Assembly (NCBI GenBank): GCA_040216885.1
Contig: JAVJOG010000022.1
Span: forward strand, 62,001-126,000
Origin: Parvibaculum sp040216885
GTDB taxonomy: Bacteria > Pseudomonadota > Alphaproteobacteria > Parvibaculales > Parvibaculaceae
Reading direction: 5' to 3'
Length of the DNA: 64,000 bases
The position numbers and the translations under genes are program-made. The notes beneath the pieces were generated by a model. That model made no database searches, was not told the origin of the DNA, and saw only the letters and a list, made by a program, of their open reading frames with translations. Shown here piece by piece: positions 35,620 to 44,517 of the stretch (positions are counted from its first letter, which is position 1; each line of letters begins with the position of its first letter).

Positions 35620-35647
35620 AAGGCCGCCCCGCTGGGGGCGGCCTTTT
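35620..35647 (+). terminator. Terminator hairpin (3:4) of the attenuator
   Basis: AAGGCCGCCCC and GGGGCGGCCTT pair over 11 bp with loop GCTG, then TTTTCG. It may also end transcripts that come from the betaine genes. Confidence 0.8.
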
Positions 35648-35711
35648 CGTTTGTGGATTTTCCATCGAAGGCGCCTCCCGGATGCGGTTCCGGATTTTCG
35701 AGGAACTGGAG

Positions 35712-36425
35712 ATGGTCAGGGAAATACAAAGCATTTTATCGCCGGAATTCGATTTCGATGGCGTTGTGCCGTGGGGGCGGCGCCTCAGCGAGTATCGGGC
35801 GTTTTTTGCGCTCGACGGCATGGCCGACGTTGGGCCGGTGCTGGACGCGGGAGGGGGGCCGTCGTCCTTTGCGGCGGAGGCCGCGTCGGCGGGCGTGCGG
35901 GTCGTCGCGGCCGACCCGATTTATCGAATTCCGGGCGCGACAATTGCCGCGCGTTTCGAGGAGACTGCGGTCGCGATGCATGAGGGCATGCGGCGTGCGG
36001 CCTATCGTTTCGACTGGCGCTACTATGGCTCGGAGGACGCGGTTCACCGGTTGCGGCGGGAGGCGCTGGCGCTTTTTCTCGCCGACTTCGAAGCGGGCAA
36101 GGCGGTGGGGCGCTACGTGCCGGCGGCCCTGCCCAAACTGCCTTTTGCCGACGGCGCGTTCAGGTTGGCGTTTTCCTCGCATCTGCTCTTTCTCTATGGC
36201 GACAGGCTCGATTTCGATTTTCATGTGGCGGCAATGAGAGAGCTCCTGCGGGTGGCCGGCGAGGTCCGGATTTTTCCGCTGTTCAATCTCGACGGGCGGC
36301 CGTCGAGCCATTTGCCGGGTGTGGTGGAGGCGTTGCGCGGGGACGGCGTGCGGTGCGCGTTGCGGGAGGTGCCGTTCGAGTTTCAGAAGGGCGCACGGCG
36401 GATGCTGGTGGCGTGGCGGGGATGA
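35712..36425 (+). CDS. Class I SAM-dependent methyltransferase of unknown target
   Basis: A 237-residue methyltransferase-like protein. Motif I is PVLDAGGGPSSF, and post-I reads VVAADPIYR. Beyond residue 130 the strand-order block ALPKLPFADGAFRLAFSSHLL carries the motif IV position as AFS, and a helical insert of about 50 residues lies between motifs I and IV (with FRFDW-like and FLADFEAGK segments). The ATG at 35712 has AGGA seven bases upstream; an ATG at 35682 has none. It is the first gene after the attenuator, 65 bp from its terminator. The substrate is unknown. Confidence 0.7.
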   Translation: MVREIQSILSPEFDFDGVVPWGRRLSEYRAFFALDGMADVGPVLDAGGGPSSFAAEAASAGVRVVAADPIYRIPGATIAARFEETAVAMHEGMRRAAYRFDWRYYGSEDAVHRLRREALALFLADFEAGKAVGRYVPAALPKLPFADGAFRLAFSSHLLFLYGDRLDFDFHVAAMRELLRVAGEVRIFPLFNLDGRPSSHLPGVVEALRGDGVRCALREVPFEFQKGARRMLVAWRG

Positions 36426-36492
36426 AGCGCGGGGGTCTTCCTTCGGTCCCGGAAGTTGCGATAATCGGCGCGGCGGAAGGAATGTTTGATTC

Positions 36493-38160
36493 ATGAGCAT
36501 CGAAAGCGCGACCGGCCTTCTGGGCGGACTTGGGCTCTTCCTCGTCGGCATGTGGCTGATGACCGAGGGGCTGAAGGTCGCCGCCGGGCCGTCGCTCAAG
36601 ACGCTGCTCGAGAAGTGGACCAATTCGCGCGTCAAGGGGCTCGCTTCCGGCTTTGCGCTGACGGCGCTGGTGCAATCGTCGAGTGCGGTGACCGTCGCTG
36701 CCATCGGCTTCGTCAATGCAGGCGTCCTGACGCTCGGACAGGCCGTTTGGGTGATTTTCGGCAGCAATGTCGGGACCACGATGACGGGCTGGATCGTCGC
36801 GATCGTCGGCTTCAACGTCAACATCGAGTTCCTGGCACTGCCGTTGATCGGCCTCGGCATGGTCGTCCGGCTGACGGCGCCGGGCACGGCGCGGGGTGCG
36901 CTGGGCGAAGCATTGACCGGCTTCGGCCTGTTTTTCCTCGGTGTTGCAGTCCTCAAGGAGACGTTTGAAGGTATTGCCGCCGGCGTTCATATCGAAATGT
37001 TCACCGGCGGTTTTTTCCAGGATGTGCTGTTCGTTCTGGCCGGATTTGTCATTACGGCGCTGGCACAATCGTCCAGCGCGTCGATTGCGGTCGCGCTCTC
37101 GGCGGTTTCAGGCGGGCTGATCGGTTTCGAGACCGGCGCGGCAATGGTGATCGGTGCCAATCTCGGTACAACAGTGACCGGTCTTCTCGCCGTTCTCAAT
37201 GCAACGTCGAATGCAAAGCGGGTCGCGGCAAGCCATCTGATCTTCAATCTGACGACGGGTGTTATCGCACTCTCTATCCTGCCGGGATTTGTTGCGATTA
37301 TCGGCTGGATGGTCGCGGCAGGGTGGTTCGACGCCGGACCGGCGACGGTTCTTGCGTTGTTTCACACGCTCTTCAATGTTTTCGGCGTCGTTATTTTCTG
37401 GTTCGCCGCCGGCCGGCTCATTTCGTGGCTTGAAACCAAATTCGTGTCGGCGGAAGAAAACGAAGCGCGGCCGCGCCACCTCGATCGGACGCTGCGCGAT
37501 ATGCCGTCGCTCGCGGTGCCGAGCCTCCTGCTCGAGCTGAGGCGGCTAGGGGCCATCGTGACGGACGCTGCCGCGCGCTATCTGCTGTCGCCGGCGCGGG
37601 AAGTCGGGTATGTCCGCCGACGATCGGTTGTCGCGGTACGACTTTCAGATGCGGTGCGAGACTACGCGGCGGCGCTGTCGGAAGTGCGATTGCCCGTGGG
37701 ATTGCCGGATGCACTCGCCCACATCTTGCGCGCGCTGCAGCACTACAACGGCGCTGTCCACGAACTACAGACCCTGATTGCCTATGCGACCGCTGAAGAG
37801 CGGTTGCCCGCCCGTCCCCGCGGCAGTCTGGCGCGCTACCGGTCGGGATTGGCAGCGTTTCTTGCCGACGTGCGTCTTGAAGCCGAGCGTGCCGATGGCG
37901 AATGGCTGGCGGCGTCGGGGCGTCAATTCGAAGAGCAGTATCAACAGGCAAAGCAGGAAATACTGTCGGCCGCGGCGCAAGGCGACTTTGTTCATCTCGC
38001 CTACCTCGACGACGCCATGCGCGAAGCAGATCTCGTCCGGCGGATCGCGCATCACATGGTCAGGGCGACGATGCGTCTGCAAGCGGCACAGGACATCGTC
38101 ACCGCTCCGGCAAAACCACCGCCGGACGGTTCCACCGCCGAGGTCGTGCGTAACGAATGA
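36493..38160 (+). CDS. Na/Pi cotransporter family protein (NptA-like)
   Basis: A 555-residue membrane protein. Two inverted repeats carry the QSSSA motif: LVQSSSAVTVA near residue 60 and LAQSSSASIAVA near residue 195, each followed by a GSNVGTT/GANLGTT loop that is typical of the Na/Pi cotransporter (type II) family. After about residue 330 a long cytoplasmic part with PhoU-like helices follows (YAAALSEVRLP, ALQHYNGAVHELQTLI). It probably imports or exports phosphate with Na+. It starts 67 bp after the methyltransferase and may be in the same unit. Confidence 0.88.
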   Translation: MSIESATGLLGGLGLFLVGMWLMTEGLKVAAGPSLKTLLEKWTNSRVKGLASGFALTALVQSSSAVTVAAIGFVNAGVLTLGQAVWVIFGSNVGTTMTGWIVAIVGFNVNIEFLALPLIGLGMVVRLTAPGTARGALGEALTGFGLFFLGVAVLKETFEGIAAGVHIEMFTGGFFQDVLFVLAGFVITALAQSSSASIAVALSAVSGGLIGFETGAAMVIGANLGTTVTGLLAVLNATSNAKRVAASHLIFNLTTGVIALSILPGFVAIIGWMVAAGWFDAGPATVLALFHTLFNVFGVVIFWFAAGRLISWLETKFVSAEENEARPRHLDRTLRDMPSLAVPSLLLELRRLGAIVTDAAARYLLSPAREVGYVRRRSVVAVRLSDAVRDYAAALSEVRLPVGLPDALAHILRALQHYNGAVHELQTLIAYATAEERLPARPRGSLARYRSGLAAFLADVRLEAERADGEWLAASGRQFEEQYQQAKQEILSAAAQGDFVHLAYLDDAMREADLVRRIAHHMVRATMRLQAAQDIVTAPAKPPPDGSTAEVVRNE

Positions 38161-38166
38161 ACGCGT

Positions 38167-39042
38167 TCAGCCGACGTCGTTTTTGAGAAAATCGTCGATG
38201 GCGGCCAGCACTTCCGGCTCGTCGAGGAAGGGCGCGTGGCCGCGATCCCGGGCGACGACGGATTTCATGCCGGAATGTTCGGCTGCCATGCGTTCGACGA
38301 TTTCGGCTGTCAGCAGATCTGAGTTCTCGCCGCGGACGACCAGCACCGGCACCTGGGCCAGCGCCTTGAACTGGGGCCAGAGCGTCGGTACCTCGCCTTT
38401 GGACGCCTCCATGCCCTTGCGCATTGCCGTTCCGATCTTTGCGTCATAGTCGAGCTTCGGTGCGCCGTTTTCCTCGGCGAAGGTTCGCCGGGCGAAAGTG
38501 CGCCATTCCCCGGCTGTCAGATTGGGAAACTCGCGTTCGTTCATCATTCGCAGTTTAACGGCCGCTTCGTCCCATGTGGCGGGCGTCTCCATGACGCCGA
38601 CATAGCCGGCGATGCGCGCGATGCCTCTGGGGTCGACTTCCGGGCCGATATCGTTCAGCACCGCCGCCTTGATGACATTGGGCCGGAAGGCGGCCATGAG
38701 CATGGTGACGAGGCCGCCGCGGGAGGTGCCGACGAACACGGCGTTGGAAATGCCGGCCGCGCCCATCAGGTCGAGCGTATCCATCATTTCGTGGACGGGC
38801 GTGTAGTCGTCCCATTTGTCGGAGTATTGGGAGCGGCCGCGACCGCGAAAATCCGGGCAGAGTACGCGGTGGCGCTTGGCAAGATGCGTCGCCAGCGGCT
38901 GGAAGTCCTTGGAATTGCGCGTCAGGCCCGGCAGGCAAACGACCGGCGCACCCTTGGCCGTGCGCTCGCCATAGTCGAGCGCGAAGAGCTTCAGGCCGTC
39001 CTGGCTGGTGTAGAAGATTTCGCGAATGGGGGGCTTTGCCAT
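38167..39042 (-). CDS. Alpha/beta hydrolase
   Basis: A 291-residue alpha/beta hydrolase. The oxyanion region is VVCLPGLTRNSKDFQ, the nucleophile elbow is VGTSRGG, the acid is probably in VVRGENSDLL and the His lies in RDRGHAPFLDEP. The GRGRSQYSD loop and the elbow spacing resemble esterases and epoxide/haloalkane-type hydrolases, but the substrate cannot be told. The ATG at 39042 begins MAKPPIREIFYTSQDG. It is separate from the transglycosylase gene by 73 bp. Confidence 0.85.
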   Translation of the reverse strand: MAKPPIREIFYTSQDGLKLFALDYGERTAKGAPVVCLPGLTRNSKDFQPLATHLAKRHRVLCPDFRGRGRSQYSDKWDDYTPVHEMMDTLDLMGAAGISNAVFVGTSRGGLVTMLMAAFRPNVIKAAVLNDIGPEVDPRGIARIAGYVGVMETPATWDEAAVKLRMMNEREFPNLTAGEWRTFARRTFAEENGAPKLDYDAKIGTAMRKGMEASKGEVPTLWPQFKALAQVPVLVVRGENSDLLTAEIVERMAAEHSGMKSVVARDRGHAPFLDEPEVLAAIDDFLKNDVG

Positions 39043-39115
39043 GATCGTCTCCGGGCCAAAGGGAAGGGGATCATGTGCGAGACGAAGCGAACCGGCAAGG
39101 CGAGATGATGCGCCG

Positions 39116-41410
39116 TCAGCGAACCGCCGAAACCTCGTCATCTTCCACAACCGGGGCCATGGCAGCGGTTCCTGCGGGCGGTGCCACGGGTGCGGGCACC
39201 GAAGCCGGCGTGGCTGCCGGTGTTGGTGCGGCGGGTGGTGCGAGCGGTATGCTCGACGGGCGCGGCGTCGGTGCGGGCGTCGAGAAGGGAGCGCCCGTGT
39301 GGCGGCGCAGATCATCCTCGATACGCGTCGGCTGAGCCTCGCCGGCCAGACGGCCGCGATAGACTTCCAGATTTTCGATGACGCGTTGGACGTAGTTGCG
39401 CGTTTCCGAGAACGGAATGGTTTCGATCCAGTCGATCGGGTCGACTGCGCTGGAACGCGGGTCGCCGAACTGGCCGATCCATTGGCGGACTCGCGAGCCG
39501 CCGGCGTTGTAGGCGGCGATGCTCATGATGTAGGAGCCGGCGAAATCGTTCTCGATGAGATCGCCGAGATGGGCCGCACCGAGCGTTGCGTTGTAGACCG
39601 GATCGGTCAGCCGATTGGCGGCGTAGGACACACCGATCTGACGTGCGACAATGCGCGCTGTTCCGGGCATCAACTGCATCAATCCGCGCGCGCCGGCGGG
39701 ACTCAAAGCCTTCGGATCGAATTCGCTTTCCTGCCGGGAGAGACCGTAAACCAGTGCCTTTTCGACCGGCGGGCCCTTGTGCGTCCATTGTGGCATCAGC
39801 GTGGTCGGGTAGGCGTGTTCGGGAAGGATGATGTTGCGCGAAGCGGCGGCTTTGGCGATGCGCAGCGACAATTTCTGGTCACCGAAGCTTCGGGCAAGGT
39901 CGGAAAGTGCCGCCAGTTCAGCCGGATCGGTTAGCGTGTCGGCCATGTGCAGCATGACCGTCCAGCGCGTGCGCTCGCGATCCAGGTCCTGAAGGATGTT
40001 TGCGGCATGCACCAGTTCCCGATTGTTGAAGCGCTGTTTCGCTTCGGCGGAGCGCGTGGGGTTGGCGGGCAAGTGTAGCTTGCCGTCGCCGCCCGTGCCC
40101 GCAAGCGCCGCTGTCGCGAGCTGACCGTAGAAACTGACGGGATAGGTTGCGGCCTGACGGTAATAACCGTCTGCGGCTTCCTTGTTGCCGGTGGCAGAGG
40201 CCGCGCGGCCGCTCCAGTAGTAGGCGCGTGCCTTGCTGATCGGCGTCGAGACGCCATCGCCGAGACGCTTGAAGTGCGCGAGCGCCAGATCAGCCTTGTT
40301 GAGGAATTGCAGGGCAATCCAGCCGGCCATGAATTCGCCTTCGGCGAACTCGACGCCTTCGGTCAGCCCATGCGCGGCGCTGAGATCATAGGCCTGCCGG
40401 TAGAGGCCGCCGGCGAGCGCCTTGCGGGCGAGTATCTTGCGCTCGACCCACCAGATGTCGGGGCGGATCATCTTGTGCGGCTCGGTCGGTGCGGTCAGCA
40501 GCAGCGGAAGCGCGGTGTGATCGTTACCGCGGCGGCGCTCGTAGCGTACCTGGTCGTAAAGCAGGCCCGGATCGGCGCGCAATGCGTCGGGCACGCGCGA
40601 CAAGGCGGCGTTTGCCTGGCTGGAGCCGGCGATGAACTGGATGCGGGCATCGGCCAGCATGCGCGCGTCCTGACCGATCAGATTTGCGGCTGTCTTTGCG
40701 TCCGTCGTGCGCTGTTCCCAGAGCAGGCGGGCAAGGCGGGTCTTCTGGGTCTCTGCATCGAAGTGGCTTCCATAGGACGCCAGAATCTCCTTCTGGCGCG
40801 TCGCCGAGAAGTCGTGATCGGTCCAGCCGCGCCGGATCCACGTCACGCCTTCGCCGGCCTTGCCGGTGTCGATCAGGGCTTTGCCATAGCGGATCTTGCC
40901 TTCGCCGGTGGCGGGTGGATTGGCCGAGAACCAGGCTACGACGTCATCATTCGACATCGGGTAGGCGAGAAGCGCGTTTTCAGCGCGAAGGGCGAGCGTG
41001 GCGAGCCGTGGCCATTCGGGGTTCTGCTCGCGGAAGGCGGTAATTTCGGCGAAGGTCGAACCGCTGTCCTCGGCCTGCAGACGGGTCCAGAGGACAAGCT
41101 TCGCCGCGACGGGATCGGAAATGCGTGCCGCGTGCTGGCGCGTGGCGAACCAGTTCGCCCGGTCGGCCTCGGCAAAGGCGTCGCGTGTTGCGGCGAGATC
41201 GGCGGCGCTGAGCCGGGAGACGGTGCCAGTCGTGGCGGCGGCGACGCGCGTGGCGGCATTGGCGATGGCGCTTGCCGGTGTCGAGGCGCCGGGCCGCGGC
41301 AGCGGAACGGCCGACGCTGCCGCGCCGGAGGTGGACAGTATCAGGCAAACAGTCACGACGACCGCGCTCCGCGCCCGCTCTTTCAAGCTAAATCCCGTGT
41401 CACTTGTCAC
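39116..41410 (-). CDS. slt: Soluble lytic murein transglycosylase (Slt-like)
   Basis: A 764-residue periplasmic enzyme. The start is a GTG at 41410, followed by a signal sequence (RARSAVVVTVCLILSTSGAAA). A long all-helical superhelical part of about 400 residues precedes the goose-lysozyme-like catalytic domain: YGLSRQESEFDPKALSPAG holds the catalytic Glu, then RGLMQLMPGTA and AAYNAGGSRVRQW. The C-terminal 70 residues are Pro/Ala-rich and low complexity. It cleaves peptidoglycan to give 1,6-anhydro sugars. It is divergent from dapA. Confidence 0.93.
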   Translation of the reverse strand: MTSDTGFSLKERARSAVVVTVCLILSTSGAAASAVPLPRPGASTPASAIANAATRVAAATTGTVSRLSAADLAATRDAFAEADRANWFATRQHAARISDPVAAKLVLWTRLQAEDSGSTFAEITAFREQNPEWPRLATLALRAENALLAYPMSNDDVVAWFSANPPATGEGKIRYGKALIDTGKAGEGVTWIRRGWTDHDFSATRQKEILASYGSHFDAETQKTRLARLLWEQRTTDAKTAANLIGQDARMLADARIQFIAGSSQANAALSRVPDALRADPGLLYDQVRYERRRGNDHTALPLLLTAPTEPHKMIRPDIWWVERKILARKALAGGLYRQAYDLSAAHGLTEGVEFAEGEFMAGWIALQFLNKADLALAHFKRLGDGVSTPISKARAYYWSGRAASATGNKEAADGYYRQAATYPVSFYGQLATAALAGTGGDGKLHLPANPTRSAEAKQRFNNRELVHAANILQDLDRERTRWTVMLHMADTLTDPAELAALSDLARSFGDQKLSLRIAKAAASRNIILPEHAYPTTLMPQWTHKGPPVEKALVYGLSRQESEFDPKALSPAGARGLMQLMPGTARIVARQIGVSYAANRLTDPVYNATLGAAHLGDLIENDFAGSYIMSIAAYNAGGSRVRQWIGQFGDPRSSAVDPIDWIETIPFSETRNYVQRVIENLEVYRGRLAGEAQPTRIEDDLRRHTGAPFSTPAPTPRPSSIPLAPPAAPTPAATPASVPAPVAPPAGTAAMAPVVEDDEVSAVR

Positions 41411-41700
41411 AGCGCGTATCCAAACTCCAGAGGCGCGGGGACCTGTCGAAGCGGCCTCCGCTGGAGGCTCTTCCGGTCCGGGATTTCCGCATCGGGACAT
41501 CCGGCGCGGCCGACCTCGGCGTCACGGATTATCCACCAAGGAGACTACCTGTGTGCTAACGCTTCCGGCAATAGGCCGCAGGCCTCGAAGATGGCTGTTT
41601 TCTTGCCGCTGGTGCCGCTTATGGGTATCTTGCGCGCCTTCGGAGCAGCCGAAGCATTTATCGCCCGCCAGGCCGGCCGGGCGGCACCGGAGCCAAAGCC
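41411..41700. other. Divergent region between slt and dapA
   Basis: The 290 bp hold an AAGGAG ribosome-type site (41540-41545) in front of the mini-frame GTG-TGC-TAA (41553-41561), and, further on, a 47-codon frame from 41591 that runs into dapA but has no ribosome site. A GGAG nine bases upstream serves the dapA start at 41701. Confidence 0.35.
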
Positions 41701-42576
41701 ATGTTCAAGGGATCGTATGTCGCGCTCATAACGCCGTTTCGCGACGGTGCGGTGGATGAGGCTGCGTTCGTCAAACTCGTGGAATGGCAGATCGAACAGG
41801 GCACGCATGGGCTCGTTCCCTGCGGCACGACCGGCGAGTCGCCGACGTTGAGCCATGACGAGCACAAGCGGGTGGTCGAACTTTGCGTCAAGACCGCCAG
41901 GGGCCGGGTGCCGGTGATCGCGGGGGCGGGTTCGAACAATACGCTCGAAGCTATCGAACTGACGAAGTTTGCGAAGAAGGTTGGCGCCGACGCCGTTTTG
42001 AGCGTGACCGGCTACTACAACAAGCCGTCCCAGGACGGCATCTACGCACATTTCAAGGCCGTCAACGACGCCGTCGATATTCCGATTGTGCTCTACAACA
42101 TTCCCGGCCGGACCATCGTCGACATCAGCCTTGAAACGATGACGCGGCTGTTCGAATTGAAGAACGTGGTCGGCGTCAAGGATGCGACGGCGAACCTTGC
42201 GCGGGTCAGCCAGCAACGGCAGGCGATGGGGCCGGATTTCTGTCAGTTGTCGGGCGAGGATGCGACCGCGCTCGGCTTCAACGCGCATGGCGGCGTTGGC
42301 TGCATTTCGGTGACCGCCAATATTGCGCCGGCGCTTTGCGCGCAGTTTCAGGAGGCGACGCTCGGCGGCGACTTCGGCAAGGCGCTCGACATCCAGGACC
42401 GGCTGATGCCGCTTCATCATGCGTTGTTCCTCGACCCCAATCCGGCGCCGGCCAAGTTTGCCGCGAGCCTGCTCGGGTTCTGCGCCAATGAGTTGCGGTT
42501 GCCGCTGGTGACCGCCTCGGCGGCGACCGAGCAAAAGGTTCGGGAGGCCATGCGGGCCGCCGGACTGGTCAACTGA
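41701..42576 (+). CDS. dapA: 4-hydroxy-tetrahydrodipicolinate synthase
   Basis: A 291-residue TIM-barrel enzyme of the lysine/diaminopimelate pathway. The Schiff-base Lys is in VVGVKDATANL, the catalytic Tyr in YNIPGRT, and the Thr pair in GTTGESPTLSHDEH. The length and the AGAGSNNT loop fit DapA. It condenses pyruvate and aspartate semialdehyde. smpB follows after 27 bp in the same direction, a common pairing in alphaproteobacteria. Confidence 0.96.
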   Translation: MFKGSYVALITPFRDGAVDEAAFVKLVEWQIEQGTHGLVPCGTTGESPTLSHDEHKRVVELCVKTARGRVPVIAGAGSNNTLEAIELTKFAKKVGADAVLSVTGYYNKPSQDGIYAHFKAVNDAVDIPIVLYNIPGRTIVDISLETMTRLFELKNVVGVKDATANLARVSQQRQAMGPDFCQLSGEDATALGFNAHGGVGCISVTANIAPALCAQFQEATLGGDFGKALDIQDRLMPLHHALFLDPNPAPAKFAASLLGFCANELRLPLVTASAATEQKVREAMRAAGLVN

Positions 42577-42603
42577 GACGGCCGGGCAAAGGGCCGGAGA
42601 ACC

Positions 42604-43101
42604 ATGTCCTCCAAAAGCGGCGGCGCCAAGAAGAAGGCTGGAGATGGCCGGAAGATTATTGCGGATAACCGCAAGGCGCGCTTCAATTACAGTATATCGG
42701 AGACCTTCGAGGCCGGCATCGAGCTGAAAGGCTCGGAGGTCAAATCGCTGCGTGCCGGTCAGGGCAGCCTCAATGAAGCCTATGCGCAGGCGACGAAGAG
42801 TGGCGAGATCGTGCTGGTCAATGCCTATATTCCTGTCTACCTGCAAGCCAACCAGTTCAATCACGAAACGCGCCGGCCGCGAAAGCTGCTGCTGCACAAG
42901 CGCGAGATCGAAAAGCTCATCAACGCGATGCAGCGGCAGGGCATGACTGTTGTGCCGCTGAAGATGTATTTCAACGATCGCAACATGGTGAAGGTCGAGA
43001 TCGGGCTGGCGCAGGGTAAGAAGCTTGCCGACAAGCGCGAGACGCTGAAAGAGCGAAGCTGGGCGCGCGACAAGGCCCGGTTGTTGCGCGAGAAGGGTTA
43101 A
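42604..43101 (+). CDS. smpB: tmRNA-binding protein SmpB
   Basis: A 165-residue basic protein that carries tmRNA to stalled ribosomes. The signature blocks are DNRKARFNYSISETFEAGIELKGSEVKSLR (in parts), the NHETRRPRKLLLHKREI strand and the C-terminal tail KRETLKERSWARDKARLLREKG. The ATG has GGAGA upstream. The stop TAA overlaps, on the other strand, the stop of the uracil-DNA glycosylase gene. The tmRNA gene itself is not in this window. Confidence 0.96.
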   Translation: MSSKSGGAKKKAGDGRKIIADNRKARFNYSISETFEAGIELKGSEVKSLRAGQGSLNEAYAQATKSGEIVLVNAYIPVYLQANQFNHETRRPRKLLLHKREIEKLINAMQRQGMTVVPLKMYFNDRNMVKVEIGLAQGKKLADKRETLKERSWARDKARLLREKG

Positions 43102-43793
43102 TCCAGGAATTTCCTGACATCGGCGAATACCGAGCGGAACATCTCCTCGGTCAGGCGGCGTGTGTTGGTATTGTAGCGCGAGCAGTGGTAGCTGTCGAAA
43201 AGGCGGAGGCCGCCGCCTATATCGTGCGCCGCGCCGTGGCCGAAAGCAGCGGATGAGCGCCTCAGCCCGCGTGCCGACAATGCGGCATCGTGAGCGATGC
43301 GGCCAAGCGCCAACACCGCCTTGAGGCGCGGCAAGGCGGTCATCCGGGCCGTCAGGAAACCGAGACAGGTCTTGGCCTCAGCCGGCGTCGGCTTGTTCTG
43401 CGGCGGCACGCAACGCACAGCGTTGGTGATCATTGCGTCGACAAGTTCCAGGCCATCGTCGGCGCGGGCTGCGTACGTTCCCTTCGCAAATCCGAAGTCC
43501 AGCAATGTCGAATAGAGAAGGTCACCTGCGAAGTCGCCGGTGAAGGGCCGGCCGGTGCGATTCGCACCCTGAACGCCGGGCGCCAGTCCGACGATCAGCA
43601 GGCGCGCGTTTTCGGTGCCGAATGAGGGCACGGGCGCATTAAACCAGTCGGGGTGCGCGGCGGCGTTGTCGCGGCGATAAGCGACGAGCCGAGGGCAAAG
43701 CGGGCAGTCGCGCGGGGCTTCGGGACGGGGTGTCGGCACGAGCGGCGGCTCAGGCGCGGGCCGGCCGGTCGAGGGCTTCCTCGTCGTCGTCAT
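43098..43793 (-). CDS. Uracil-DNA glycosylase family 5 (UDGb)
   Basis: A 231-residue repair enzyme. An N-terminal iron-sulphur Cys cluster begins with CPLCPRLVAYR. Motif A reads GLAPGVQGANRTGRPFTGD, and motif B reads SYHCSRYNTNTRRLT near the end. The absence of a polar catalytic Asp/Asn in motif A and the late SYH fit UDGb (family 5). It removes uracil and some deaminated purines. Its start lies 44 bp inside the upstream NYN gene. I see no other start. Confidence 0.9.
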   Translation of the reverse strand: MTTTRKPSTGRPAPEPPLVPTPRPEAPRDCPLCPRLVAYRRDNAAAHPDWFNAPVPSFGTENARLLIVGLAPGVQGANRTGRPFTGDFAGDLLYSTLLDFGFAKGTYAARADDGLELVDAMITNAVRCVPPQNKPTPAEAKTCLGFLTARMTALPRLKAVLALGRIAHDAALSARGLRRSSAAFGHGAAHDIGGGLRLFDSYHCSRYNTNTRRLTEEMFRSVFADVRKFLD

Positions 43794-44376
43794 ATTCGTA
43801 GTCGAGATCGTTGCGCAGGGGCGCAGGCGCCGATGTTGGACGGTCGCTATGGGCCCGGCCGACGGCGTCGCGCAGCGATTCGAGTTCGATGAACTGGTCG
43901 GCCTGGCGGCGCAGTTCGTCGGCGATCATCGGCGGCTGGCTGCGCATGGTCGAAACCACGGTCACGCGCTTGCCGCGGCGCTGGACCGCGTCGACCAGGC
44001 GTCGGAAATCGCCGTCGCCGGAGAAGAGGATCAAGTGGTCGATCTTGTCGGCCATTTCGAGGGCGTCGATGGCCAGTTCGATGTCCATGTTGCCCTTGAC
44101 CCGTCGGCGGCCGTCGGCCCCGGTAAACTCCTTGGCAGGCTTCGTCACGACCGAATAGCCGTTGTAGTCGAGCCAGTCGATCAATGGCCGCAGTGGCGAA
44201 TATTCCTGATCTTCGAGGAGGGCGGTGTAGTAAAAAGCGCGGATCAGCGTGCCCTTGGCGCGGAAATGGTCGAGGAGGCGTTTGTAGTCGATGTCGAAAT
44301 TCAGGCCTCGGGCCGCCGAATAAAGATTGGCGCCATCGATGAAAAGCGCCATGCGTTCATGGGCATAAAAGATCAT
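43750..44376 (-). CDS. NYN-domain protein (LabA/DUF88-like)
   Basis: A 208-residue PIN-like ribonuclease-fold protein. Conserved acidic positions are in ALFIDGANLYSA, VKGNMDIELAIDALE and LILFSGDGDFRRLVD, as in the NYN/LabA family. The last 40 residues are acidic and low-complexity (DLDYEYDDDEEA). It probably cuts or processes RNA; the target is unknown. The ATG has GGAG six to seven bases before it. The gene overlaps the UDG gene by 44 bp, so translation of the two is probably linked. Confidence 0.88.
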   Translation of the reverse strand: MIFYAHERMALFIDGANLYSAARGLNFDIDYKRLLDHFRAKGTLIRAFYYTALLEDQEYSPLRPLIDWLDYNGYSVVTKPAKEFTGADGRRRVKGNMDIELAIDALEMADKIDHLILFSGDGDFRRLVDAVQRRGKRVTVVSTMRSQPPMIADELRRQADQFIELESLRDAVGRAHSDRPTSAPAPLRNDLDYEYDDDEEALDRPARA

Positions 44377-44517
44377 CCTGAAACTCCTGTGTATTAAACG
44401 GTTTCAATCAAAATTCGGCGCTGGAATCGGATAGTTATTCGAAGTGACGGTAAAGCATTACGAGCAAATGACCGAATTCGGCAAGTCTTTCCGCCGTATT
44501 TTAAGAGGACCGGCGCC

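Larger units (their letters stand above)
35536..35647 (+). promoter_or_regulatory. Tryptophan-type transcription attenuator
   Basis: Four pairing regions can be named. Region 1 is CCACC (35573-35577), which overlaps the Thr codons after the Trp pair. Region 2 is GGGTGGCC (35582-35589). Region 3 is GGCCGCCC (35622-35629). Region 4 is GGGCGGCC (35636-35643) followed by TTTTCGTTTG. 1:2 pairs over 5 bp (CCACC/GGTGG). 2:3 pairs over 8 bp with one G-U and forms an antiterminator. 3:4 extends to an 11-bp terminator stem. A ribosome held on the Trp codons would free region 2 and allow read-through. Confidence 0.6.
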
